Of a stretch of DNA of 37,622 nucleotides, positions 15,818 through 24,576 are shown piece by piece; the first letter of the stretch is position 1, and the number at the start of each line of letters is the position of its first letter. Origin of the DNA: an uncultured Collinsella sp. Its GTDB lineage: Bacteria > Actinomycetota > Coriobacteriia > Coriobacteriales > Coriobacteriaceae. The notes under the pieces are model-generated. The model had not been told where the DNA came from and did no database searches. It was given only the letters and a program-made list of their open reading frames with translations. The DNA lies in assembly GCA_900556875.1 (NCBI GenBank), contig USQQ01000015.1, forward strand, positions 1 to 37,622, given 5' to 3'. Both the position numbers and the translations under genes were made by a program.

Positions 15818-16477
15818 GTGAACAAGAGCAAGCGCATCGCCATCAGTCTGGTCGCGGGCGTGCTCGCTGCTCTGCTCTGCATGGTTTACGGCTCATCGAT
15901 CCGCTCACAAGCCGAACAGGTCCAGGCTGAGACCTTGGCCAAGTACGGTGGCGATCGCGTCGAGGTATGCGTCGCGGCGCGCGATATCGATGTGGGCGAG
16001 ACCCTCGATGAGACCAATGTCATAACCCAGGAGTGGCTGACGAGTCTGCTGCCGCGTGACGCGGCGACCGAGCTGCGCCAGGTGCGCGGCGACGTGACGA
16101 CTTCGCGTATTCCCAAAAACGCCGTGATCTGCAATGTCTACACCAAGGTCGAGAGCCACAAGCTCGAGGTGCCTAAGGGCAAGGTCGCCGTTTCGGTGGC
16201 GGTCGATGCCGAGCACTCGGTCGGCGGTGCTACGGGCGTGGGCAGCTACGTGGATGTGTATGTGCAAAAAGACGGCGTGACCGATCGGCTGTGCGGCGCG
16301 TACGTGATCGATACCAGTGAGGATTCCGGTGCCACGCGCGAGGGCAAGATCGAATGGGTGACGCTGGCGGCTGACCCCGAAGACGTCAAGGAACTGCTGG
16401 GAGCCTCGGGCAAGGGAACGGTCAGCTTGACGATTCCCGCCACGGCGCGCGGCAAAAAGAGCGGAGGCGACGAGTGA
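15818..16477 (+). CDS. cpaB: CpaB/RcpC-like SAF-domain pilus assembly protein
   Basis: This is the first gene of the Tad locus, 219 aa. The N-terminus has one membrane segment (about 7-25: IAISLVAGVLAALLCMVYG). An exported SAF-type domain follows at about 45-115 (VEVCVAARDIDVGETLDETNV) with a beta-rich RcpC-like tail (VAVSVAVDAEHSVGG, GSYVDVYVQ). In Gram-negatives, CpaB/RcpC works with the secretin. No secretin is visible here, so a cell-wall or membrane role is more likely. Start GTG 15818 is preferred over ATG 15803, because AGAGGAG (15804-15810) is then suitably placed. Its stop overlaps the next start. Confidence 0.8.
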   Translation: MNKSKRIAISLVAGVLAALLCMVYGSSIRSQAEQVQAETLAKYGGDRVEVCVAARDIDVGETLDETNVITQEWLTSLLPRDAATELRQVRGDVTTSRIPKNAVICNVYTKVESHKLEVPKGKVAVSVAVDAEHSVGGATGVGSYVDVYVQKDGVTDRLCGAYVIDTSEDSGATREGKIEWVTLAADPEDVKELLGASGKGTVSLTIPATARGKKSGGDE

Positions 16478-18126
16478 TGAAGGCGATCTGGCTTGCGTGC
16501 TGCGCGTGCGGCGATTACGGGCTGTTGCAGCGGGAAGTCGAGGGCCGTGATGCGGGTGCACAGGTGCTTCGCGTGGGTGACCTGGACGGGCTGGTTTCCA
16601 TGGCGCGGGCGTTTCCGTCGCGCCGCGGGGCTGCCATCATCGCGGCGTCTCTGTTTGATACCGAAGATGTGCGCAAGACTGTTGCGCGCCTGACGGCCGA
16701 AGGCCGCGTGAGTCGCGTGGTCGTGTTGATAGAAGCGCTCGATCCGTCGGATATCGAGGGGCTGTTTCGCGCGGGGGCGACCGAGGTCATCGCTGCACAC
16801 AGTATATGCGGCAACGGGCGCGCGGGCGAGGGAGCGGTTGATTCCGATCGGCGCATGACGATTGAGCCCGATGCTTTTGTTGATAGGGAACCCGGGGCGC
16901 CTCGCGCTACAAGAGGCCCGCGTGTTGATGATTATGGAAAAGCGGAAGCCGAGCATGGTCGGCGCCCCCGGAACCCCCTTGTATACGATGACGCTGGAGG
17001 GCCGGCGCAGCATGCTGGCGACTCCCCGGCAGTAGATATGGGATACGTGCACGGCGTGAATCTGGCGGATGAACTCGACGAAGTTGAGGGCCTTGCCGGG
17101 TGCGGCGAGTTGTCGCTGATGCAGCATGAGCAGATTACGCAGAACGAGCCTGCCTCGCAGACCGAACAAGCAGCCATGCCGGCTTGGACGCAGCACGTGG
17201 TTGCGGCGGGGGAGACGGGGACGCTGTCACCGACGCCCGCCCCGCCGCCTCCGATGCCGCCGGCAGACGCTACCGCTCCGCCGCATCGAGCTCCAGTCAT
17301 CTGCGCTATTTCGGGTTCGGGCGGTTGCGGCAAGTCGACGATCGTTGCCACCATGGCACACACATCGTCGCTGTTGGGCTTGCGTGCCGCCGTGCTCGAC
17401 CTGGACCTGATGTTTGGAAACCTTTACGACTTGTTAGGCGTCGATGCTCCGCGCGATATGGCGGCACTTATCGAGCCGTCGGCGGCGGGCATGCTCACCG
17501 AGCCGGATATCGTAGCCGCTTCGATGCGCGTGGCGCCGGGCGTTACGCTCTGGGGTCCCGTCGCGGCGCCCGAGCAAGCCGAGCACATGGCACGTCCGGT
17601 GGAGCTACTGCTTGATGTTCTGCGTCGCGAATCCGACGTGGTCTTTATCGATACCTCGGTCTTTTGGGGCGACGCCGTGGCGGCTGCGGTGGCGGCGAGC
17701 GACCGTTGCCTGGTCGTTGGCGATGCGGCGGTGTCGTCCGCGGCATCGGCATCGCGCGTCATTGAACTGGCAGGTCGAGTAGGTGTGCCGCGCACGCGCA
17801 TGAGCGCCGTGTTCAACCGGTTCGGTGCGCGCGGGGCAGACGAGGACGTCGCCATGCGCTTTGAGATTGCCTGTGCGTTAAGCTCCAAGATTCGTATCGC
17901 CGATGGCGGGCAGGATCTCGCCGCGCTCATGGCGTTTGGGCGCGCTGACGAGGCAGTGGGGCAGACCAGCGCTTTTGCGACTAGCGTGCGCGAGGCCACG
18001 CGCGAGATGCTCGTGGAACTGGGGTGCGCCGTCGGCCCTTGGAGCGATATGGTCGCCGACCGTGCAACGCGCACCGAACGCCCGCGTATCCGCCTTCCCT
18101 GGTCGCGCGAGGGTGATCAGCGATGA
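16477..18126 (+). CDS. tadZ: TadZ/CpaE-like ATPase of the Tad pilus
   Basis: This is a ParA/MinD-type ATPase thought to place the Tad machine at its site in the cell; 549 aa. The N-terminal 110 or so residues form an atypical receiver-like domain. A long low-complexity linker rich in Pro, Gln and Glu follows (about 115-270). The C-terminal ATPase begins at AISGSGGCGKSTIVATMAH, a deviant Walker A in which the Lys of KGG is Ser, with LDLDLMFGNLYDLLG and the Walker B-like VVFIDTS. ATG 16477 overlaps the cpaB stop by one base and has GGAGG 9 nt upstream. GTG 16474 is also possible. It overlaps tadA by ATGA. Confidence 0.83.
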   Translation: MKAIWLACCACGDYGLLQREVEGRDAGAQVLRVGDLDGLVSMARAFPSRRGAAIIAASLFDTEDVRKTVARLTAEGRVSRVVVLIEALDPSDIEGLFRAGATEVIAAHSICGNGRAGEGAVDSDRRMTIEPDAFVDREPGAPRATRGPRVDDYGKAEAEHGRRPRNPLVYDDAGGPAQHAGDSPAVDMGYVHGVNLADELDEVEGLAGCGELSLMQHEQITQNEPASQTEQAAMPAWTQHVVAAGETGTLSPTPAPPPPMPPADATAPPHRAPVICAISGSGGCGKSTIVATMAHTSSLLGLRAAVLDLDLMFGNLYDLLGVDAPRDMAALIEPSAAGMLTEPDIVAASMRVAPGVTLWGPVAAPEQAEHMARPVELLLDVLRRESDVVFIDTSVFWGDAVAAAVAASDRCLVVGDAAVSSAASASRVIELAGRVGVPRTRMSAVFNRFGARGADEDVAMRFEIACALSSKIRIADGGQDLAALMAFGRADEAVGQTSAFATSVREATREMLVELGCAVGPWSDMVADRATRTERPRIRLPWSREGDQR

Positions 18127-19451
18127 GCCTGCAAACGAGGATTAAGGCTGCCGGCGCTGCGGCGGCGGCAGCGCCTGTAGATGTGGGGCGTCGCCGCGCC
18201 GTGAAACGACGCACCAAGCGCGCCGTGATGGACCGCATGGGTTACGACGAAGTGGCGCGTATCAGCGCCTATATCGACCCGGCGCTTGCCCGCTCGGAAT
18301 TGCGTCCTGCGGTGGAGGCGGCGCTCAATGTTGAGGAGCCGACCGATCTCGCGACGCCCGAGCGCGAGACCATCATCGACGAGATTTTGGATGACGTGGT
18401 GGGCTTGGGGCCGTTGCAGCCGCTCATCGAGGACGACACCGTTACCGAGATCATGATCAACGGCTGCCGCTCGGCTTTCTTTGAACGCGGCGGCGTCTTG
18501 TACCCCATCGAGCATGCGTTTGAGGATGATGAGCAGATCCGTGTGCTTATCGACCGCATTATCTCGCCACTTGGCCGCCGTATCGACGAGCGCAGCCCCA
18601 TCGTCAACGCCCGCCTCAAAACGGGCTATCGCGTCAACGCGGTGATTCCGCCTGTGGCGATTGACGGACCGATTCTCACCATCCGAAAGTTCTCGGACCG
18701 TATCTGCTCGCTGGACGAGCTCGTGGGGTTGGGATCGCTGCCGCTTTGGTATGCGCAGCTGCTGTCGTGTGCGGTGTCGCTGCGACAGGACCTGGCGGTT
18801 GCGGGAGGCACGGGATCTGGTAAGACCACCCTGCTCAACGCGTTGTCATGTGAGATTTCCACCGGCGAGCGCATCGTGACGATCGAGGACTCTGCCGAGC
18901 TCAAGTTTGCGCATCATCCGCACGTGGTGCGCCTAGAGGCGCGCGAGGCTTCAATTGAGGGCGAGGGCGCGGTGACGATCCGCGACCTGGTGACTAATGC
19001 CCTGCGCATGCGCCCCGACCGCATCGTGGTGGGCGAGGTGCGCGGTGCCGAGTGCTGCGACATGTTGCAGGCCATGAACACGGGCCACGACGGGTCGCTC
19101 ACCACGCTTCATGCGGGTTCAGAACAGGAGACCGTGGTGCGTCTGACGTTGCTTGCACGTTATGGCATCGATCTGCCGAGCGAGCTCATCGAGGAGCAGA
19201 TTGCCATGGCGCTCGACGGCATCGTGATGTCCGAGCGCCACGCCGATGGCAGGCGTTTCGTCTCCTCGTATTCGGGGGTGCGACGCGCCGCATCGGGTGG
19301 CGTAGAGCTCGAGCGCTATGTGACGTTCGATGCCGCCGAGCGCACCTGGACGCTTGACCGCGAGCCGCCGTTTATCGCAGAAGGCCTGCGGTCGGGGACG
19401 CTCACACAAGAGGAGGTGGACGAATGGAGATCACTGTGCCCCTCGTCGTAG
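18123..19451 (+). CDS. tadA: TadA/CpaF secretion ATPase
   Basis: This hexameric ATPase of the type II/IV secretion family powers Flp pilus assembly; 442 aa, cytoplasmic. The N-terminal domain (about 1-150) carries LGPLQPLIEDDTVTEIMING, typical of CpaF. Then come Walker A GGTGSGKTTLLNAL, the Asp box (VTIEDSAELKF), Walker B (PDRIVVGEVRGAE) and the His box (TGHDGSLTTLHAG). The start ATG overlaps the tadZ stop as ATGA, and the 3' end overlaps tadB by 28 bp, so the genes are translationally coupled. All catalytic motifs are intact, which suggests a working machine. Confidence 0.95.
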   Translation: MSLQTRIKAAGAAAAAAPVDVGRRRAVKRRTKRAVMDRMGYDEVARISAYIDPALARSELRPAVEAALNVEEPTDLATPERETIIDEILDDVVGLGPLQPLIEDDTVTEIMINGCRSAFFERGGVLYPIEHAFEDDEQIRVLIDRIISPLGRRIDERSPIVNARLKTGYRVNAVIPPVAIDGPILTIRKFSDRICSLDELVGLGSLPLWYAQLLSCAVSLRQDLAVAGGTGSGKTTLLNALSCEISTGERIVTIEDSAELKFAHHPHVVRLEAREASIEGEGAVTIRDLVTNALRMRPDRIVVGEVRGAECCDMLQAMNTGHDGSLTTLHAGSEQETVVRLTLLARYGIDLPSELIEEQIAMALDGIVMSERHADGRRFVSSYSGVRRAASGGVELERYVTFDAAERTWTLDREPPFIAEGLRSGTLTQEEVDEWRSLCPSS

Positions 19452-20350
19452 GGGGCTTGGCAGGGCTTTCTGTCGCGACGGCGTGCGGGGCGGAACCTCG
19501 TGTGCCGCAGGTACCGCTGGCGGAGCTGGCACGTCAGGCGCTCGAGATGGTGGCAGAGAAGCTGCCGCGTGAGCTGGTGGAAAACGATCTGCTGAAAAAG
19601 ATCGCCCGTTCGTGGGCATCGCTGGCTCCGGCGCATCGCCTTGGCCTCGTGATCGAAGATGCTTCGGGACGTTTGGCGTTTCTGCTGCTATCGAGCGGTG
19701 TCTGCTGCGTTTTACTAACGATGGTGTCGTTATCGCCCCTCGGATTTGCCTTGGGACTTGTTGCTCCGTTTGCCGTTGGTGCCGCTCGGGATGGCTTTGA
19801 GAGCCGGCGCGAGCAACACGATGCAGAAGAGGCAATGCCCGAGGCGTTTACCGCACTTTCCATGTCGCTTGCCTCGGGACATTCGCTGGCCCAGGGCATG
19901 CGCTTTGTGGGCGCTCATGCGCAAGAGCCAGTGCATACCGAGTTTTTGCGGGTGGCGGCGGCGATCGATTGCGGCATCTCGGCGACCGACGCGCTCGATG
20001 ACTTGCTCGTGCGTATCGACGCCCCCGGTCTTTCGCTTGTGACCTTGGCGCTTAAGGTGTCTCAGCGCACCGGCGCTCCGCTTGCCGACTTACTGTCCGA
20101 GGCGTCGAGCATGGTGGGGGAGCGCATTGAGCTCAAGCGCCGCCTGGATGTTAAGACGTCGCAGGCTCGCATGTCTGCGCATATGGTCGCGGCGATGCCG
20201 GCGGGCATGTGCGCGGTGTTGGCGCTGCTTTCGGCAGATTTTCGTCGCGGTCTTGCGACGCCTGCCGGCGCGGGCGCTGTGGTGCTGGGTCTTGCCCTCA
20301 ACGCCGTTGCCCTGGTGGTTATCCGGCGCATTATGCGGGTGGAGCTATGA
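19424..20350 (+). CDS. tadB: TadB-like inner-membrane platform protein
   Basis: This is a type II secretion F-domain membrane protein, 308 aa, which forms the platform that the TadA ATPase drives. Membrane segments lie near residues 75-115 and at the C-terminus (about 260-305). The T2SF domain sits between them (MPEAFTALSMSLASGHSLAQGM, ISATDALDDLLVRIDAPGLSL). Start ATG 19424 is preceded by GAGGAGG and lies within tadA. The stop overlaps tadC by ATGA. TadB and TadC normally act as a pair. Confidence 0.88.
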   Translation: MEITVPLVVGGLAGLSVATACGAEPRVPQVPLAELARQALEMVAEKLPRELVENDLLKKIARSWASLAPAHRLGLVIEDASGRLAFLLLSSGVCCVLLTMVSLSPLGFALGLVAPFAVGAARDGFESRREQHDAEEAMPEAFTALSMSLASGHSLAQGMRFVGAHAQEPVHTEFLRVAAAIDCGISATDALDDLLVRIDAPGLSLVTLALKVSQRTGAPLADLLSEASSMVGERIELKRRLDVKTSQARMSAHMVAAMPAGMCAVLALLSADFRRGLATPAGAGAVVLGLALNAVALVVIRRIMRVEL

Positions 20351-20988
20351 GCGCCCCGGTTGCAGTTGCGGCTTGCCTGTGCGCCCTGAGTGTATTTGTC
20401 GCGACGGGTTTGGATCGGGCGGATGCACGCAAGATCGCAGGGGCCTGCATGCGCGAGGCGGTGCTGGTCGCTGCCGCGGGTCGCTCGGTGGTCGATGCTC
20501 TGACCGCGCGAGTGAAGGGCGCGGTTGGAGCGGGCGGCCCGGCGCGAGTGTCGCTCGGCGAAGTGTCCGAGATGATCGATGTTGTGCGCTTGGGTCTTTC
20601 GGCCGGTCTTTCGTTTGATGCGGCGCTTGAGATTTTCTGCGCCAACCGCCGGTCAGTGCTGGCTCTTCGCCTTGAACGCGCCTGTATGGCGTGGCAGGTG
20701 GGCGTGGGCACGCGTGAGGACGAGTTGTTGGCCGCCGCGCGCGACCTGGACGTGCGAGCGCTCGAGACCTTTGCCATCACGGTGGGGCAGGCGCTCGCCC
20801 TGGGTGCCCCACTTGCCGAGACGCTGGCCGCTCAAAGTCGCGAGATCCGTGCGGCTCATCGCGCCGCGGTCGAGCGCGAGATCGAGCGTGCGCCCGTCAA
20901 GCTGCTGATTCCCACCGGCACGCTCATCTTGCCGGCGTTGCTTCTGTCCATATTGGGCCCGCTGCTGGGAGCAGGCGGGATGATGTAG
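20347..20988 (+). CDS. tadC: TadC-like inner-membrane platform protein
   Basis: This is the second T2SF-domain platform protein, 213 aa. The N-terminus has one membrane segment. The F domain includes EMIDVVRLGLSAGLSFDAAL and ETFAITVGQALALGAPLAET, and a C-terminal membrane helix (LLIPTGTLILPALLLSILG) ends the protein. The frame is open upstream, but ATG 20347 overlaps the tadB stop in an ATGA, as elsewhere in this operon. It is shorter than many TadC proteins, which often run near 300 aa. This may be normal for the lineage. Confidence 0.85.
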   Translation: MSAPVAVAACLCALSVFVATGLDRADARKIAGACMREAVLVAAAGRSVVDALTARVKGAVGAGGPARVSLGEVSEMIDVVRLGLSAGLSFDAALEIFCANRRSVLALRLERACMAWQVGVGTREDELLAAARDLDVRALETFAITVGQALALGAPLAETLAAQSREIRAAHRAAVEREIERAPVKLLIPTGTLILPALLLSILGPLLGAGGMM

Positions 20989-20998
20989 GGAGGAATAC

Positions 20999-21232
20999 AT
21001 GAACACGATGACTGACGCTGCTGGCAAGGTCCAGGGCTGGGCGTTTTGCCGGGCGGCACATGTTCGTCAGCGCGCCAAGGAACTATTGCAGGAGGAGAGT
21101 GCGCAGGGTACCACCGAGTATGCCATCTTGGTCGGCGTGCTCGTGGTGATCGCGATTATCGCCATCGTCGCATTTAAGGGCAAGGTCCAAGATCTATGGA
21201 ACGCTATCAGCGAGGGCATCAACAGCCTGTAG
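20999..21232 (+). CDS. flp: Flp-type major pilin candidate
   Basis: This 77-aa protein has a basic N-terminal leader of about 35 residues (RQRAKELLQ), then the processing-type motif ESAQGTTEY and a single hydrophobic helix (AILVGVLVVIAIIAIVAF), ending KVQDLWNAISEGINSL. That is the layout of Flp pilins. They are cut before the helix and polymerised by the Tad machine. If cleavage follows the usual register, the residue at -1 is Ala rather than Gly, with Glu at +5 and Tyr at +6. A ribosome-binding site (GGGAGGAAT) precedes ATG 20999. The next gene starts inside its 3' end. Confidence 0.87.
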   Translation: MNTMTDAAGKVQGWAFCRAAHVRQRAKELLQEESAQGTTEYAILVGVLVVIAIIAIVAFKGKVQDLWNAISEGINSL

Positions 21233-21759
21233 AGGGCGAGCGCCCCATCGGGGTGCTGCTGGTGTTTGCTTGCCTGACCGTGGCGATAGCGGTGGTGCTT
21301 TTGGGGCTTAACGCCGCGCGGCAGCAGCGTCCTGGGACCGCCTCCGATTTGGGCTCAGATTCGGCGGTGGCGTCTCAAAAAGATGAGATGCGAGATGCGG
21401 ACGATTCGGATGTCGCTGTCACGGCGCAAACCTTTCTGCGGGCGCTCGACAAGCGGTCTGGCACTGCGACGGATTCGCCTGAGGGCAACGCGATTGCGGT
21501 CCGGCTTGCATGGTCCGAGGACCGACCGATGACCGAAGCGGCAGCGGATATGCTGCGTGCCTATCGCGAGGTACCCACGGCACAACTTGCTCTGAGCGGC
21601 TATCTCGATATCAAGGGCAACGTGTGGGGCGCTATCGTGCGCGACGGACGCGGCTGGGTCGATATGGTGACGGTTGCCGCGGATACTGGCGATGCTTCGT
21701 GTCGTCTGCGCGCCGTGCGCCTGGTCCCGCAAACAATAAACTCAAAGGAGGGATCGTGA
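21196..21759 (+). CDS. Unknown membrane-anchored protein of the Tad locus
   Basis: I do not recognise this 187-aa protein. It has a short N-terminus, one membrane helix at about 18-40 (IGVLLVFACLTVAIAVVLLG), then an exported domain of about 145 residues. The first part is low-complexity and Asp/Ser-rich. The rest looks like a small folded beta-rich domain (VWGAIVRDGRGWVDMVTVAA). ATG 21196 overlaps the pilin gene by 37 bp. No strong ribosome-binding site is seen, so a later start is possible. Its place between two pilin-like genes suggests an accessory role in pilus assembly, which is inference. Confidence 0.65.
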   Translation: MERYQRGHQQPVEGERPIGVLLVFACLTVAIAVVLLGLNAARQQRPGTASDLGSDSAVASQKDEMRDADDSDVAVTAQTFLRALDKRSGTATDSPEGNAIAVRLAWSEDRPMTEAAADMLRAYREVPTAQLALSGYLDIKGNVWGAIVRDGRGWVDMVTVAADTGDASCRLRAVRLVPQTINSKEGS

Positions 21760-21760
21760 A

Positions 21761-21979
21761 ATGCATGGCGTTCTGCGTGAAGAGGTTGCCCAAGCGACTG
21801 TGGAATACGCCATCGTCACGGTGGCGCTGTTATCGATCGTGCTGGCGATTGCGGGACTTTGGCGTGCTGGCACCGATGGGCGCTTGGCGGCGCTGGTCGA
21901 GCGGGCGGCATCCCATGGCGTTGCCTCGATGTCGGTTATCGACGCCGCTGCGGGCGCTAAGGACATCGCGTTGTATTGA
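21761..21979 (+). CDS. Small pilin-like protein of the Tad locus
   Basis: This 72-aa protein starts MHGVLREEVAQATVEYAI and continues with one hydrophobic helix (VTVALLSIVLAIAGLW). It has the layout of a Flp pilin or pseudopilin with a very short leader. The motif AQATVEY matches that of the main pilin in register. AAAGGAGGG at 21746-21754 is a strong ribosome-binding site. It could be a minor pilin or an initiator of fibre growth; TadE/F-like pseudopilins are longer. It ends inside the overlap with the next gene. Confidence 0.7.
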   Translation: MHGVLREEVAQATVEYAIVTVALLSIVLAIAGLWRAGTDGRLAALVERAASHGVASMSVIDAAAGAKDIALY

Positions 21980-22451
21980 TATCGCGTGCGAGGACCGGGC
22001 GCAGTCTACGGTCGAGGCCGCTTTTTTGCTGCCGACGTTTCTGACGCTCATCCTTCTCGCACTGCAGCCGGTGTGCCTGCTCTATACGCGCGCGGTCATG
22101 GAGTCTGCCGCCGCCGAGACCGCGCGGCTCATGACCACGACGACGGCGGAGGACGACGATCTTAAGGAGTTCACCCGCCGCCGGCTTGCCGCAGTGCCCA
22201 ACGTTTCGATCTTTCATGCCGGCGGGCCGCTGTCGTGGGATATCGAGCTTGGCCGGGCCGGTGCGGGTGGCGTCTCGTCCGTGTCCGTTTCCGGCGAGGT
22301 CAAGCCGTTGCCCGTGATCGGTGCGTTTGCGCAGGCTATGGGTGGTACCGCCGAGGGCGGCTACGTTGAGCTCAAAGTCGATGTCTCGTATCAATCGCGT
22401 CCCGAATGGCTGGAGGGAGATTATGATTTGTGGATTGCTACATGGGATTAA
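21915..22451 (+). CDS. tadE: TadE-like pseudopilin
   Basis: This is a TadE-like protein of up to 178 aa. The recognisable part starts at CEDRAQSTVEAAFLLPTFLTL, a short leader plus a hydrophobic helix, followed by a periplasm-type domain of about 120 residues that ends WLEGDYDLWIATWD. The start is doubtful. ATG 21915 is in frame but lacks a good ribosome-binding site and would add about 20 unusual residues. A non-standard ATT at 21975, overlapping the previous stop and following AAGGAC, would give the compact leader seen in relatives. The 3' end overlaps the next gene by 29 bp. Confidence 0.72.
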   Translation: MALPRCRLSTPLRALRTSRCIDIACEDRAQSTVEAAFLLPTFLTLILLALQPVCLLYTRAVMESAAAETARLMTTTTAEDDDLKEFTRRRLAAVPNVSIFHAGGPLSWDIELGRAGAGGVSSVSVSGEVKPLPVIGAFAQAMGGTAEGGYVELKVDVSYQSRPEWLEGDYDLWIATWD

Positions 22452-24576
22452 GCGTTTCTGGTCTAGACGCGTTTTGACGTGCCGTCCGAGCTGCCATCGC
22501 AAGCGAGGCGGCTTTATGGGTCGAGCCGGTGTCGATCTGTTTATCGAAGACGGTGCCTACACCACGCTCTCCTCTGCGGTGGTCATCTTGGTGGTGCTCA
22601 CGCTGCTGTTTTCGTCGACGGCGGCGATATGGAGCATGTCGCGTGCCGGGGATACCCAGGTGGCGGCCGATAGCGGCGCGCTGGCGGGTGCCAACGTGGT
22701 GTCGTCCTATCACACGGCTGCCACGGTGGTTGATGCGAGTATCTTGAGTCTGGGGCTGGCGGGGTTTGCCACGATCGGGACGGGCCTGGTCGCCATCCTC
22801 ATCCCGGGTGCCGAGCCGGTTGCCGGCAATATGGTCGACACCGGGATCGAGGTCATTAAAACGCGCAACAAGTTTGCCAAAAGCGCATCGGAAGGCTTAC
22901 AGAAAATCGAGACGGCTCTGCCGTATCTGATCGCCGCGCGTGCCACGCAGGCGGTGTCGGCGCAGGATACCGATAGTGTGACCTATACCGGTACGGCGCT
23001 TGCCGTGCCCAGGACATCCGAGTCGGACTTCGCTGCGCTCAAAGGGTCAGAGATCTCGACCGATACCATTAAAGACACATCAGATGATTTAGAGCGTGCG
23101 GCCGAGGAGCTGCGGAAGGCTTCTGAGGACACGGCGAAGGCTAAAGAGCGTGCTTGGCTGGCGGATTGTGGTGGGTCTGACAAGGGCTCGGTCGGCAGCT
23201 GTTCTTGCATGTGGGAGCGCGCGAAAAGCCTAACGGATCTCTCCGGTGTTCAAAATCCGCATTACTCATCGAGCGTTACGTGGGAGCCCCAAGTTGCCCT
23301 TGATCGCGCGAAGGACTACTACCATTGGCGTCTGACAAATGAGAAGCCCCACGGCTCGAGTGTCGAGATGAAGGCAGAGTCTGCGGCGCGTAAGGCGTTT
23401 TATACCTATGCGAGCGCGGAGGTCGATCGGGCACATATAACCGAGAACGGAGACAGGGTTTCCTCTTATATTCCGCTGCTGCCGCGCAACTCTGATGAGG
23501 TTCGGGCGACGGAACTCTATACCGATGCGGTGTGGCCGACTAGCGTGAACGATGACAAGGCGTATCTGCATTACGGGACGACCTGCCCCAACTATAAGAA
23601 AGGGACGCCGAGCGGATTTGCTTCGGTTGCCGATTACGATGGACAGGATAAATGCAGCAAATGCCATTTTGGCGTTTCGTCGCTTGGTGCTGTTGCGGCG
23701 CCTTCAACCTCTATCGAAAACGGCTTCGAGTATCACTTTGACAAGTTTAAAGACGCCCTGGAAGGCTACGTCGAATGCCGCAACAAAGAGCTCGAGCTCG
23801 AACGTCAGACCGAAGACGAGACCGACCGTGCGAGCAATGCGTTTGACCAGGCCATCAAAGCGCTTTCGGGCGAGCGTCCGCGTATCGCCCCACCTGGCCG
23901 CAACGGCGTAGTCGCCTTTGCAGTTTCGGGTGATATTGCCAGCCCCGATCAACTTAACTCTTCGTTTAACACGGCGGTTGAGCTTGGCAGTCGCGGTGCC
24001 ATCTCTGCCGCGGTGCTGGCGCCCGATGAGGCGACGGCGCAAAACAACGTGCTTTCGCGATTTTTCTCGACATTGAAGGAACGCTCGGGTGGCGTTGCCG
24101 GCGTACTCGACGGCGTCATGGATGTTTGGGGACGGCTGCTCGTAGGATACGGTGATATCCAAGGTTCGGCCGACGAACTTATGGACGAGATGATTAAAGG
24201 CCTAGGAGGGGGCAGCGGCGCGTTGGGCTCCATCGCATCATGGCTCGGCGATACCGTTTCGGCGTCCGTGGCGGCGTTGGGTCTGGAACCGTGCGACTTG
24301 CGCCTGCGAAAGCCAGTGCTGACCGATTCCGCCAACGTCATTAAGAGCCCGGGGTCTGACATTGCCGGTCTCTCTCAAGCGCAAGACAAGCTGCGAAGTA
24401 TTCCGTTGGGCGTGACCGATCCCAAGGCGCTTTGCGAGGCGTTGGAATATCAAGTCGAACGCACCATCAGCGGTACGGTGTTCACGCTTGCGGAGATTCC
24501 TCTGCCCGGCGGCGGCTCCATCCCGCTCACCGTCGATGTCGCCACGCTGGTTGGCGCTCTGGGCGGTGGGTCGTAA
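22423..24576 (+). CDS. Large TadG-like pilus-associated protein
   Basis: This is a 717-aa protein with a basic N-terminus, one membrane helix at about 45-68 (SSAVVILVVLTLLFSSTAA) and a DTQVAADSGALAGANVV stretch typical of the Tad/TadG-like family. The large exported region has a helical, Lys/Glu-rich middle, several Cys (including a CSC pair near 261-263, then C388, C411 and C414) and a Gly/Ala-rich C-terminus. C411-S-K-C414-H415 fits a CXXCH pattern. ATG 22423 with GGAGGGAGA just before it is preferred over ATG 22516. The gene begins inside the TadE-like gene. A role as tip adhesin or wall-spanning part is inference. Confidence 0.75.
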   Translation: MICGLLHGIKRFWSRRVLTCRPSCHRKRGGFMGRAGVDLFIEDGAYTTLSSAVVILVVLTLLFSSTAAIWSMSRAGDTQVAADSGALAGANVVSSYHTAATVVDASILSLGLAGFATIGTGLVAILIPGAEPVAGNMVDTGIEVIKTRNKFAKSASEGLQKIETALPYLIAARATQAVSAQDTDSVTYTGTALAVPRTSESDFAALKGSEISTDTIKDTSDDLERAAEELRKASEDTAKAKERAWLADCGGSDKGSVGSCSCMWERAKSLTDLSGVQNPHYSSSVTWEPQVALDRAKDYYHWRLTNEKPHGSSVEMKAESAARKAFYTYASAEVDRAHITENGDRVSSYIPLLPRNSDEVRATELYTDAVWPTSVNDDKAYLHYGTTCPNYKKGTPSGFASVADYDGQDKCSKCHFGVSSLGAVAAPSTSIENGFEYHFDKFKDALEGYVECRNKELELERQTEDETDRASNAFDQAIKALSGERPRIAPPGRNGVVAFAVSGDIASPDQLNSSFNTAVELGSRGAISAAVLAPDEATAQNNVLSRFFSTLKERSGGVAGVLDGVMDVWGRLLVGYGDIQGSADELMDEMIKGLGGGSGALGSIASWLGDTVSASVAALGLEPCDLRLRKPVLTDSANVIKSPGSDIAGLSQAQDKLRSIPLGVTDPKALCEALEYQVERTISGTVFTLAEIPLPGGGSIPLTVDVATLVGALGGGS

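Noticed and set aside
23653..23667. Cytochrome c assignment for the TadG-like protein from its CXXCH
   Set aside because: A single CXXCH in a 717-aa pilus protein without other heme-protein features is not enough; kept only as a curiosity.
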